64,000 bases of DNA from positions 186,001 through 250,000 of the forward strand of contig JARVKI010000063.1 of assembly GCA_036674765.1 (NCBI GenBank), written 5' to 3'. Below, piece by piece: positions 49,886 through 60,628 of this stretch. A program made the position numbers and the translations under genes. The stretch's first letter is position 1; each line of letters starts with the position of its first letter. The DNA comes from Seiridium cupressi (taxonomy: Eukaryota > Ascomycota > Sordariomycetes > Amphisphaeriales > Sporocadaceae). Below the pieces are notes generated by a model. It ran no database searches. It was not told the origin of the DNA and worked only from the letters and a program-made list of their open reading frames with translations.

Positions 49886-49970
49886 GGAGTAGCTGGGAAT
49901 CGAACCCAGGACCTTTTCCATGCTTTTTATCGCATGCTAAGAAAACGTTATACCATTAAACCACAACCCC
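49886..49970 (-). tRNA. tRNA-Ala(AGC) with a 14-15 nt intron
   Basis: The minus strand folds as a tRNA. The acceptor arms GGGGTTG and CTACTCC pair with one T-T mismatch at 6-67 and a G3-U70 wobble, the identity element of tRNA-Ala; the next base is A73. The D arm is GTTTAATGGTATAAC, the T arm CTGGGTTCGATTCCCAG (intact B box). The anticodon stem TTTTC/GAAAA encloses TTAGCA, giving anticodon AGC at 49936-49938. The remaining bases, about 49920-49934, form an intron one base after the anticodon, the canonical position; its ATGC can pair with GCAT of the anticodon loop. A T7 terminator follows. The mature RNA would be about 70 nt, slightly short in the D loop. Confidence 0.85.
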
Positions 49971-51404
49971 GTGTTCAAAACTATGTTCACAAGCACATAT
50001 TACATAACCACAGTCATGGAAGAAAGAACTGTGCGTGGATGAGGTATATTTTAGTGTGGCAGGGACTGACGTGAAAATTTGGATACAGTGCGCTACTGTG
50101 TGAGATTATATCTCGCACGGCGTTTTGGTGGTTCCCACAAAAGCTTGGCGATGGATGACCTTGGGTCCGAAATAGTCTGAGGAGGAGGTAAGACGAACGG
50201 TCTTTAGTCGGATGGAGTGTTGCAATTAGCTGAGGAAACTTGCAGATGCTATTTCTCCCAGCGATTCGTTCCTAATGCCGCCCGACAACCCCATAGGATC
50301 TCACCTAAAGCCACAACATCCTTCACACATACACGCCAAAGACAAGAGTGTATAAGCCAGCACAGCTAGGAGTTGCAAGCCTGCAGCAAGACACAGGTGG
50401 GAGATAGTTCTGCAGAAACTATTAGATGTACTAAAACCTGTACCTGGGTATACCAGCGCAAGCGGGCCATTCTTGAGGCAAAGCGGAAACCAGAACAGTG
50501 CGAGGCGGAGCGAAAGGTGCTGCTGCGAGGCAAGATGGCAGCCACGCTGGTGCAATACACAGCCGAAGCTGGTGTTGCGAGTCAAAGCGCAAGTCTCAGC
50601 AGTGAGAAGCACAGCAGAGCGAAAGCCACGTTGGGGGGGGCAGGTGCATATAGACGACCAAAGCCGCTCTCGAAACCACATCCCCAGACACAACTAGCCA
50701 TTCTTGTCGTTTCCGAAAAATGATACTTCATTGCTCCAAGTAGTTGATGTCTTTTTACCTTACAGTGTCATTCACCTGTGTCATTTCTGTTTCTGTGTAA
50801 CTAGACGTCAACAAGGCATACTTGATGCATATAACCCATGCGTTACACTCGAGAGTCTGGAAAGTAAACACTGGTTCTTGCCCTTTCGTACCTTCCTCTG
50901 AGAGTTAGCTGCACACATGGAATTCAAGACTCTCACCCCCTGATTCTGTAATGAGGTTTTTGAAATATGGGCCGATCGTGGAGTGAAGGGTTGTAAATGT
51001 GTAGTACATGGGATGGAATTCCCCTAGTGAGTCGTGTGTTGTAGAATTTCCTTTCTCTCCTCCGAGTCTTTATTTTCTTTGTGGGGCTTGTCATACAAGG
51101 CGCGCAGATTCTACCAATCTGAGTCCGGGAAATAAGGTGCCGAACATAATAGCTCTATTTCGTAAACCGTTGCGTCATTCCTCGGGTGCGATTAGGCTTG
51201 ATTAACTTTAAACTAGTATACCACACTACAGATCAGCCTATTTCAACAGCAACCAGTATTGCTTGATCAATACGGCGAGAAGGAAACAACACGTCTTTAA
51301 AATTCTAATAAGAATATACAATTCTTCGTAGGAGATAATCACTTATCCGCAAGAACTAGTTTAGAAGGAAAATATGTATAGAAGTAAGAAGGTTCTATAG
51401 TACA
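49971..51404. other. Spacer between tRNA-Ala and HET gene
   Basis: About 1.4 kb. The open frames at 50301-50723 on both strands have no motif. The last 200 bp are A/T-rich. Nothing else seen. Confidence 0.45.
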
Positions 51405-53598
51405 CTATATAATTTTAATTGTGTACTTACCATGCTCATCATGTTTGTCTTCGAAATATTTCTTCTCGAGGACGGGCCACTGATTTCTGCCTGCTTTGGC
51501 GAATTTGTCACATATGTCACCAGATACTGTGAAATATCCCACCCGTCTAAACACCCCATCGGCCGTATCCACATGGTTCAGCACAAGTCCTTCCACTGTC
51601 GTTCCATCACCCTCCTGTACCTTCTGAAGACACAGAGCAAAGAACTCACCTTCCCAGCTCAACCTGCTGCTATCTGCGCGAAAAGCCCAACGCTGCGGCT
51701 CACCATCGATTTGTAAGATAGGATTATGCTTCCATGTACCTGCATTCACAAGGGCACGGCCGTCTTGAGTATCAACATCGGGCATGGCTAGAGTGACGGG
51801 AAAGGGACAGCCTCGAACCCGTAACCAAGCTTGAAGGACTTCGCCCGTCCAGATATTATCGAATTCGTGTTTGACATGAAAGTCGACGATTTTCGACATT
51901 TCTTGCCTTGACTCGTTTTCGAGTGAACGCGCATCTAAGCCGGGGATTCGTGCCGGGCTATCTATGGATAAGAATGACCACGAAGGGCACCGTGGTTCAG
52001 CTGGAGTAGGGCTGAGAGCATCGGAGCTCGACCAGAGAAGACATCTGACGAGATGGGATTCCCATAGCCCAAGAATATAGTTGGACTTGATTAGGGGTGC
52101 CATACGGCGAGCCACACCTGCGATAGCTGGTTGCCGGTCCGATGCGTATGTCAGGTCACACCTCAGATACTGGGTAATGACGACGTCCCACGCACTTGGG
52201 GCGTATTTAGCTACTTCTTCTCCTCCAAACTCCTCTTTCTTCGACTCCAGTGCCAAAGGTGATGTCGCCTTGAAGTCGTGTTCCGCATAAAGATCAGGCA
52301 ACAGCTTTTCCGGATAGTCTTCCGATGCCTGTATTTCAACGCACTCGAAGTAGACTCGCGTGAGCCCAAAATGAATTATCCTCGAGCTCAGAGTTCGCTC
52401 TTGGTACACCCAACCTCGTGTATGCAGTGCAGACTCTCGGACCTCCCGCTGCCAAGCAGCGGCGTCGGGTACGAGGTAGGTACCTCCGGGAACCAGCTGC
52501 TTTGAAGACCCAAACTTTCGACCCTTGACTTTCAGAATTAATGGGTCCACTCCAGCTAGATTGCGTTCGAAGAATAGTCCGTCTCCGCCCTCGCTCGCCC
52601 CAACTGCAGAGAGGTTGCATGTGGACCTTGCGTACACGTCTGCCATGGTTGCTGCTTCTCGAGACCAATCTTCTTTCGAGTCCTGGATGATACACAGGGA
52701 GTCTATCCAGATATAGCGGACATCCATCATTCGAGTGAAAGAAATAGCGTCACGGAACGTTTGAGACAGCTCGTTGTTCGGAATCTCTACCATTAACGAC
52801 TCAATGTTACCCTCCTTCAGCAAGATGATCTTCTTCGTACCCCACCGATGACTTAGAGAGAGGTAAGAAGAATCTTTAGGTATCTCGATTGAAGGAGTCA
52901 GCTTCAGAACTGGCTCTTGTAATCGTGCCAACATCAATGAGTCGCGTGAGAAGCCATGGCGATAGACCCTCGACACTCGAAGAATGTGCATGTTTTTCCT
53001 TGCAGTTTTTGATCCATTCCTTGGCCAGCTTTACCGTCGCTGGTGACACTGTGGAGGGCGAGAACTCCACGCCTACGCGTTTATGCTGCAAGACTGGTCG
53101 TCCAGCCAGTTGTTGACAGAGACCTGACAGCTTGAAGAGCCTCAACGAAGTACTCCTTGGCATCGAAGATCCGTAATGTGCCTCAAGAACGTGCTCAGGA
53201 ATTGGCAAGGGAAAGCGCAGTTCCTTCGAGTCCTCCTTGTCATCCAGCTGGCAGAAGAGCCGCCCATCGAACACGGATGTGTGCTCGCCATCTTCACTCT
53301 CACAATCGTGCACTGTATAATCGGTGCAAATGTCGTCTTGCTCCTGTTGGCGAAGTGTTGTCCAGAGAAGGGCACAGAGCCTACAAGTCTCTGTCCTGGC
53401 GCAATCTCGGAGATCGGTGCCGGAAAGATGGTGCAATATACCCTCTTGACATTCACGGTCCTGGGCGCTTGTCGAATGGAATAGCGCCATGCATTGTGCA
53501 CACGGTGCATCAGATTCGGCGTTGAATACCGTATCTCGTGTCGATTGGTCGCGAGTACCTTTGACTGCAGCAAGAGTTCTCTTCAGCTGGGGCAGCAT
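51405..53598 (-). pseudogene. HET-domain protein gene with a central frameshift
   Basis: Two overlapping minus-strand frames together make one HET-domain protein of about 700 residues. The N-terminal frame (ATG 53598, stop 52876) has CAQCMALF and CRLCALLW Cys pairs, then VKLAKEWIKNCKEKHAHSSS and LLTRLIDVG. The C-terminal frame resumes with EPVLKLTPSIEIPKDSSYLS followed by LSHRWG (HET motif 1), then VRYIWIDSLCIIQDSKEDW (motif 2) and LHTRGWVYQERTLSSRIIHF (motif 3), to the stop at 51405. The frames switch at about 52915-52930, between LIDVG and EPVLK, where no intron can fit. So either one base was lost or gained in the genome or in sequencing. The rest of the coding sequence looks well preserved, so decay is recent or the break is a base-calling error. 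Confidence 0.82.
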
Positions 53599-53933
53599 AC
53601 CGAGAGAGATGGATTCGAGTGATTTATAACGCGTCGGGTCTCCATCAAATCGCAGACTTATTCTCCAAGAGTCAAATGTCTACTTCAAGGACTACCGGCC
53701 GGTATCTGATGAACAAGAGCAAGACAGCCTCATTCTAACCCTGCATTCACGCTCCTGACTGCCATGCACATAACGCTAAGACTGATCGCTATAAGCGCTA
53801 AACTCTGCCATTGACACAAAATCACATCGAACAGTGCAACTCTAAACTTGCGTTCTTTATAAATATATATTTAAGTCTGGACTAAAATAGCTACTGTCAT
53901 TGATCTCATACTAGCCTAGCCCTACAAGCATTG
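53599..53933. other. HET upstream region
   Basis: About 330 bp between the HET start and the esterase remnant's stop codon. A/T-rich near 53850. No feature seen. Confidence 0.4.
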
Positions 53934-54540
53934 AGAGTAATCGGAATTGGCTGCTTGACAAAGTTCCCGATGCGCAGCACGTTGCACCTGTCCACCCTGT
54001 ACCACCGCATTGACCATAAATAGCAGAGCAGCCGCTGGACCCGGTGTTGATTGGGGTTGAAGCTGAATTAGTCGTAAGTTAGTTCCGGTGGAAGTACCAC
54101 TCAGCTTGCTCTTGACAAAAGTCAATGCAGCTTGCCCATATTCGCTACCATAACCTTGATGAGTCGCTGCATTGTCTCCATTGCAACAGTATTGATCAGA
54201 AGAATCACAATAAGATTGGATCTTGCTTGCCGATGGACACGAGAATCCAGCCGTCCGGGCATCGAACTGGTGAAGTTGAATGATTAGGAAAGAATCACAA
54301 ATGGACAAGGTTGGGTTACTGGGACGAGAAAACTTACACCTCCAGCTGTACAAGTGCCAACTTCATACGAAAGACCGTAGCCCTAACGCGGATCTCCCAT
54401 GAAAATGGCAGGAAAAACTTTGACAGCGTTCACAGCGTTCGATGAGAGCGGAACGGCGGTATTAGAGTAACCCTCACCGCTGCCGCCTCCTCCACATAGA
54501 GCATCATCTATGATTTGGCCGCCCTACATGGACCTCTGCC
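53934..54540 (-). pseudogene. CE5 acetylxylan esterase with CBM1, inactivated
   Basis: The minus strand carries the C-terminal half of a cutinase-fold CE5 acetylxylan esterase. GGQIIDDALCGGGGSGEGYS follows the nucleophile region, then FMGDPR, then an in-frame TAG, then GYGLSYEVGTCTAGG. After an intron (donor GTAAGT near 54347) come FDARTAGFSCPSASKIQSYC and CCNGDNAATHQGYGSEYG, holding the catalytic Asp and His regions by family. A linker leads to a CBM1 cellulose-binding domain, YGQCGGTGWTGATCCASGT then CQAANSDYSQCL, in two different frames. The part upstream of GGQ, which should hold the nucleophile Ser and the signal peptide, is not recognisable. A nonsense codon and at least two frameshifts make it a pseudogene. 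Living enzymes remove acetyl groups from xylan. Confidence 0.85.
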
Positions 54541-56571
54541 TTACTAGCTACCTATCTGCCTTCGGCTTCTCCTCGATATCCAGTGAACCACCTGATCCAT
54601 TCCTCATACCTTCAGCTCTCTTAATAGATACTACCGCCTTCCATAATAACAAAATTGAATTCACTCATCGTCAGCGACCCTAGACATGTTAACAAATGTT
54701 AATCTGCGCAAAGATGGAAAATGTAGGATTATGGGTAATACATACCTGAATATGGCTTATAAGCTCCCTGAGAGACGGCTGCGAGACCTTATCCCAAGAG
54801 AATGTCTCGACACTCAAGCGCCCTCCTCGACCGTGTTTGGCAACTGTCAAATCTTCTCTCTCCACCACTTTTCCTTAAAGAGCGGAAAAAGATTAACAAA
54901 CGAAGTTATCGGCGAAGAGCGCTGAGCGGCTTGCTGCAAAAGCTCAGCTGAAACAGTTGATAAAATTCGAATATCAAACGAGAGGCTTTCGTCGAAGAAA
55001 TATGCAGGGGACTTCTCTACTGATACTGATTAATTATGACTGGGTGGAAGAATGAAATTAGTGGTCCCACCACCTATACCAGTGGGTAAAATAAGAAGGC
55101 CGATCGCCTCGAAGCCCCAATCGCCATCTTAGAAAAAAGAAATTTGCGACGAGCGGAAAAGACACCCGTAGAGTCGACAAAGAATTTCGGGTCGATAATT
55201 CTGAGACCCACCTTGGCTTTTGCTCGATAAGGCGTTGTTAACCTATAGGCGTGTTTAGTACACGCTTTAATTTATTTAAAAGCTTTTTCCGCAGAAGTAA
55301 TAAATTCCTTTACCTCATCGTTGGGCGTTGAGCGGGACAATGCATCGTAAAGAAGCGGTAGCTTCCGTACAGTGCCAGGGCAGTGACTAATTTCAAAATC
55401 TATCGACGGTCGGAAGTAGTTCCACCAACCTAATCCACTGGCAATCTCATTCAAGCCGCTCGTATATTTACCTTCTTTTGGTGGTTGTATTAGTTGACCC
55501 CGCTGGCGGGGAAATGATTATAGCACAGTCACAGCTTAAGGCTTATTTGTTTTAGAGTGGGAGGTCAATGACGACCGGCCAGACAAGGTCTACCTACGAA
55601 CATGACGGCAAGGACCATGGCAAGTAACTAGTTTAACGAGATATCTTGCGTTTGTCTATCCGAATATTTATGATAAATTGAGAAAGTGAGGCCGGCGTGG
55701 TAATGCTGAACCACCTCTGTGCTTGACACGATTAGCTCTGTGGCGAAATGCAGTGCCACCACAGCGTGTCACCGACTGGCGCAGCGGGTGGCAGCTGGTA
55801 GATTCGAGTATTCGGTTATGAGCTCCGGAACTTACTGGTACGCCTAGTATAGGGTCTGAAAGTGATGTATTAGAAAGATGGTCTCCAGCTCCTCCGCGGA
55901 GCGGAAGGGCTGCTAATCTTTCTAATTGCTGCAGCTGGCACTTGCACCCTGCTGGGCATGGGGCCGCAGGCCCACTGTAGCGCATCACTTACCTTCAGCT
56001 CCCTAGCTATTGTAATTTACACAACTGATGGGGGACCTTACAGCTCAGCCTGATTAATCCTGATAGATTGTAACACAGCGCAGTGATTAAAGTCACTCGA
56101 GCTCATTGGTTTGTATAAAAAACGAGGTAAGGCAAAGAAGTAGAAGTTAAGTCGGGCCATAATAAACATGTTAAACTCTAATTATTTTTTATATATACGT
56201 TTTAGTTGTTTAAAATAATCTTTTTAAACTTTAATAATCTATAAAAAGGTTCATATTACTGCTAGAAACCGCTAATTAAATTATACGCTTTATTTAAACG
56301 CTATTAAAAGCACAGCCTTATGCTGGGGGCTGATAGACTTGTGAGACAGGATAAATTAAGCAAGGTGGAATTCGTTGTGTGGCTGAATCAAAAGTGTTCG
56401 GCATGAGCGTGCATGAATACGGGACTGTCAGCCTGACTCCAATTTCAACTCTCCTCGACCCCTCGCCCCGCCTCCGCTACCTTGACTTGACATCTCAGTT
56501 TTACCGATCTATTCATTTTTATTCTGGACATCGTTGTCCCGAACACGAGATCATCTACAGTCGACAACATC
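54541..56571. other. Gene-poor, partly AT-rich segment
   Basis: About 2 kb. Bases 56150-56300 are strongly A/T-rich, suggesting repeat-induced mutation of an old repeat. A coding fossil is listed separately at 55150-55500. The stretch 55700-55990 is GC-richer with several small palindromes but I could not identify it. Confidence 0.45.
55150..55500 (-). pseudogene. Unidentified coding fossil
   Basis: The minus strand reads QPPKEGKYTSGLNEIASGLG, WWNYFRPSIDFEISHCPG and PLLYDALSRSTPNDEVKEFI, then a stop after EKAFK, then in the same frame ACTKHAYRLTTPYRAKAKVG and LRIIDPKFFVDS. The composition is that of a real protein and continues across the stop, so it looks like a dead gene or transposon piece. 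I do not recognise the family. Confidence 0.4.
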
Positions 56572-59500
56572 ATGGCGGAGATACTGGGCGTAGTCAGCTG
56601 TAACGAATATACTATCGTCAGGATAAACCTTAGGATAATACACTGGTGTTGGGTTTATGCTAACAGGGTACGTAATGTAGAATAGGAATACTGAGTCTTG
56701 AAGAATAAGAATATAATCGTTAAGGCTTGGTAGGCCTCACCTATGGGTAGATAGATGCTTAGATTGATCACTGAAGTAATGACTGTCTATGTAATGCTAG
56801 GAAACCCAATCCTTATTATATCCATTCATTCCTTCACTGATGTTGGTGGGATCTATGGATCTGCCCCAGATCCCTAGATCCTTTTGCCCTTGGATCTGTG
56901 CCTCTGCTCCAGATCCTCAGATCTTATCACGTGACTCTGTTTCACCCTGACACCTGCCGGTCCCTGTGTCAGTTGTATTAATGTGGGAATCCTGGTCCCT
57001 TGCTTGGCCCAGGTTTGTAACATCAGCGGTGCTGCCGGACTGACTTTTCTGGCTATCAGCATCGGGAGCGGGGCCATAAGGCTGCACGACCTATACAAAG
57101 AGTCCAAGACGGTTTCGCACCAAATAGGATTCCTCATAAAAGACCTCGAGTTCTTGGTGGTGTTTATCAAAGCCCTTGACCAATTGGACAAAGAAAAGAG
57201 CGACGATTTTTCAGTTATCATGGGTCACTGCCGGAACGACATTGAGAACATAGCTTCGACGCTGACCGCCATGACTGAGAAATTCCATTCGATCTCTCCG
57301 GCGTCCACCAAAACAGTCACGAAAATGTTAAGACTGAGTGCTAACAGAAAGGAGTTGGATCAGCTGAAAGGCTTCATAAAAAATGCTAAGCGGAACATTA
57401 TGTTGTGAGGCTGCTAAGTTTATCGGTGATGTAACCAAGCTTACGGTCTCCAGAGCTTTATCCTCACGGACATGTTCATGTGACATCCTCAGTTCCGGCA
57501 TCTCTTCCGCGAACCCTTATGGCTCAGCCGCTTGTCGTAGACACAGACGAGACCCAGGTGTACTCAAGTCAACTTCAAATGATGAATCAGCACTCCCATT
57601 CTATGTCGAAGCCTTCAGTTACGCTGCTACAGAGAAGATATCATCGCCACGCAAATTGTAATCGCAGAACCTGCTCCTGCACGTGCCACCGGAGGGGGCA
57701 CATTACATGTCGCTTCTGGGACTTCGAGTACACGCCATTGTCAATGATCCTGAGTCCGTGCTCCAATTCACAGTGCAATGCCAGACGATACAAGTCGGAA
57801 ATTCGAGTTGCACTCACCCAGCTTGGCTGGCCATGGGCCGTCACGGTCGGTCTCGAAATGAATTGCAGCTTCGGAACCTATTCTCTCAAACCATCTTTGC
57901 AGGTCAAAGAATATGTCGTGAGATACACATCACGCGGCTTCCGGTTGATTATGGAATTGAAAGAAGGGCTTTCCGACTGGAGAAGTGTTGTAACGGAATT
58001 TCGCGAAATGTATCAACAAGATGAGCGGATGATATTACATGTCAATCCTGCTGGACACGGGTATATCGAGGTAGGATTTGGCTTTTGTCCCTGATAAGCT
58101 GCTTCACTAATACAAGTTACAGGACCTCTTGCGATATCCAGTGTGGGGGACGCAGATAGATTCCGTGCTAAAGGTACTCAAGCTATTCATGGCTGAGTTT
58201 GAAATGCAAACTGGATTAGAAAGGACGAGGTATGTTGATAGATAGCTCTCCCGGTTTAGCTTGTTGCCATGTCAGCTTCTTGTTCCCATTTGTTGTGTTG
58301 GGTTCGATTCAATTGAACTTTGTATTGTGATACCGGCTAACGAGTACAGCTTTCTGTATCGAATAGCACGTTGGATCGGAGAAGGACCTCACCTCGCAGT
58401 ATTGGAAGAGCTTCTGGCTCTGGGATTCGATCCTGGCAATCTAGAAGTTCCGCTGGCTGAGAGCTGGCCACAGCCATGCGATCCAAATTGGATATCAGAA
58501 GAAGCCACCCCAGATCCGTTCTTCATCTAGTATCTCGCCATGATGGTATCAGTTGACTCGGGTCAGTTTTCCATTTCCTTGTCTCCAATGATAAGTACTG
58601 AGTGTTTAATAGAGTTCGGGGAGACGTCTCCACTTCAACGAGAGATTCTCTGTGGCTCGGTAGAATCAGTGCTAAAACTGCTTGACCCTGGGTGCCTCGA
58701 CCTTAAAACGAACTTTCTTGGTCAGACAGCTTTACATCTAGCAGTTCGAGAAGGAGAACTTGTTACATGTCTGATATCTGCCGGATTCCCTGTAAATGTT
58801 AGCGACAGGAATGGTACGACACCTCTCATGTATGCTGCAGCAATGGGCAATTTGGAGGTAGCGAAGTTCTTGGTCTCAAACGGTGCGGACATCACAACAA
58901 TTGACAAATTGCGCGGACGCGACTTTTTGGATTACGCTATGGCGCGTGGAAATTCTAGGCTTGCCACCGAAGTGACGTTGCATATACAGGATCTCTACCC
59001 GGAACATGCAGCACCTTTAGGGGTCGATTACGCCAAAAGAATCTTGCTCTATTTGGTCTCCGGCACAGGATACGACAGCCGGGGTTATGGTTTCGATACC
59101 GTACTGAAACTGGTCGGTGATCTCAATTTCACATTCTCCGATCATACCGACAACACTCACAGCAACAACCTCATGCATTACTCTTGGGGCTTGACACATG
59201 CGGACATTCTCACTGCGCATGGCTTCACGGCATTCGACCATAGGAACAGTGAAGGTATTACACCGCTCATGGTATGTATAAAGCGTCACTTGATAAACGA
59301 GATGCGCATCTTGATTGGAAAGGGCGCGAATGTAAATGAACGAGACCTTGACGGTCGGACTCCATTGCAATACGCCTTGGTGGCCCGGGCTGCGGTTTTA
59401 AGGACAAGTCAAAACAAAGACGATATTGACTGTGTCCGTGAACTTCTACAAGCTGGGGCTGAAGCAGAGCTCAATGACTTTTGCGGTTGTCCATGCTCGC

Positions 59501-60385
59501 CATCGGGCTGCTCAGCCACAAATGCTATGGGCGCTTAATTTTCTCATCAGAGCACGTTTTCCGCTGCCGATCTTCTGGAGACCGTTGAGTGGCTCTGCGT
59601 TCTGGAGGAAGCTGGCTCTATGGACTCTCTGAAATCAAGCCTTCTTTCCTTGATACGCCGCGCTAGATTCGATGAAATGGAGCTAAAACATATCTGCTGC
59701 AGTCGTGGAAAACCAGACCATGACTCCATCTCAAGATCATTCGGCAATACATTTTCAAAGGAGGACAAGGCCAAAGTTGTCTGGGAACAGAATGAACTTG
59801 TTTGGCACTTGGAAGATCAGCTTTCTTGCCTACAATAAAAATCGTGTAAGGAACTGAGAGAAGTTTGGCTACTTCAAATTCGTGAAATGCATCATGCTTA
59901 CCTCCGACGAAACAACTTTCCCAACTGGCAAGAAATACTTCATTTGACTACGAAGAGGAAAGCTGTACCACAGGCCAAGGTAAGTACCTATCACCAGCTG
60001 CAGCATTAACTGACCAAAGTAGGAAAACCCCATGTTGTATTCCATCAATTTCAGGGAAGATCAGTTCGATTTTCCACCGTTGATTCTTGCCAGGGATCAT
60101 GATTTCAGTCAAAATCCTATCGATCAAATTGTGTCCTTTGTCTGGACGTTGGAGGAGAGTTTTAGTCTCAGAAGCATCACAACTAGAGATAGCTCTAGCA
60201 TAGATGAGTGGTATAATCGACGCCTGTTATGGGTGCTTGAACTTGCTGGATGGATGGGAATATCTCAGGATCTTATCGAGGAGAAGCTGAGGGAATATGG
60301 GCTTCGCAATCTTGAAATGAAGGAGCAGACTATAATATCTGTCTACATTGGTCACTTTTTACAGAGTTATAACCATTCTATATAA
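56572..60385 (+). pseudogene. Ankyrin-repeat, NLR-like accessory gene interrupted by a solo LTR
   Basis: The gene starts at ATG 56572 with MAEILGVVS, is interrupted by the LTR at 56599-57022, and resumes as GAAGLTFLAISIGSGAIRLH, the N-terminal helical domain typical of fungal STAND and ankyrin proteins. Later pieces are a Cys-rich stretch (NCNRRTCSCTCHRRGH), a middle region (LMELKEGLSDWRSVVTEFRE), and ankyrin repeats at about 58720-59480 (GQTALHLAVREGELVTCLIS, NGTTPLMYAAAMGNLEVAKF, DGRTPLQYALVARA). In-frame stops occur at 58528, 59536 and 59836, and there is a frame change near 57408. A last exon after 60023 ends at 60385. No NACHT or NB-ARC domain is present. Function would be sensing or scaffolding by analogy only. 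Confidence 0.78.
56599..57022. mobile_element. Solo LTR with 5-bp target duplication
   Basis: A 424-bp element begins TGTAACGAAT and ends GGTTTGTAACA, the TG...CA ends of a retrotransposon LTR. It is flanked on both sides by TCAGC (56594-56598 and 57023-57027). Removing the element and one TCAGC joins MAEILGVVS to GAAGLTFL in frame. Inside is a cluster of GGATCT/AGATCC words at about 56850-56925 and a CACGTG. No internal coding region or second LTR is present, so the rest was lost by recombination between LTRs. Copia or Gypsy cannot be decided. Confidence 0.9.
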
Positions 60386-60628
60386 ATTCAGTTATTTCTT
60401 AGTTCTTGTTTAATCTTAATATCTACTCGGTCTCGTCACATACAATACAGGCGGCCAGGATCATTAGCTAGGCAATTATAGAGCTTTGCAACCGAAAAGG
60501 CCTCTTTCCGCCAGTGTCATCAGGGCGTTGGAGTCGCTAGAGACGGCCCACAGCATAGAGGTGGCCAGTAGCTCCTCTCCTATAGCGACCGAAGATAGTG
60601 TCTTGTATTATAGAAACTTAAATTCAAC

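Noticed and set aside
49643..50074. 143-codon plus-strand open frame
   Set aside because: It runs through the tRNA-Ala gene in antisense and has no protein features.
50301..50723. Opposed open frames of 116-130 codons
   Set aside because: No recognisable domain; Cys/Leu-rich and Arg-rich readings of the same non-coding DNA.
54541..56571. A full transposon
   Set aside because: No terminal repeats, target duplication or transposase/reverse-transcriptase motif could be recognised outside the solo LTR.
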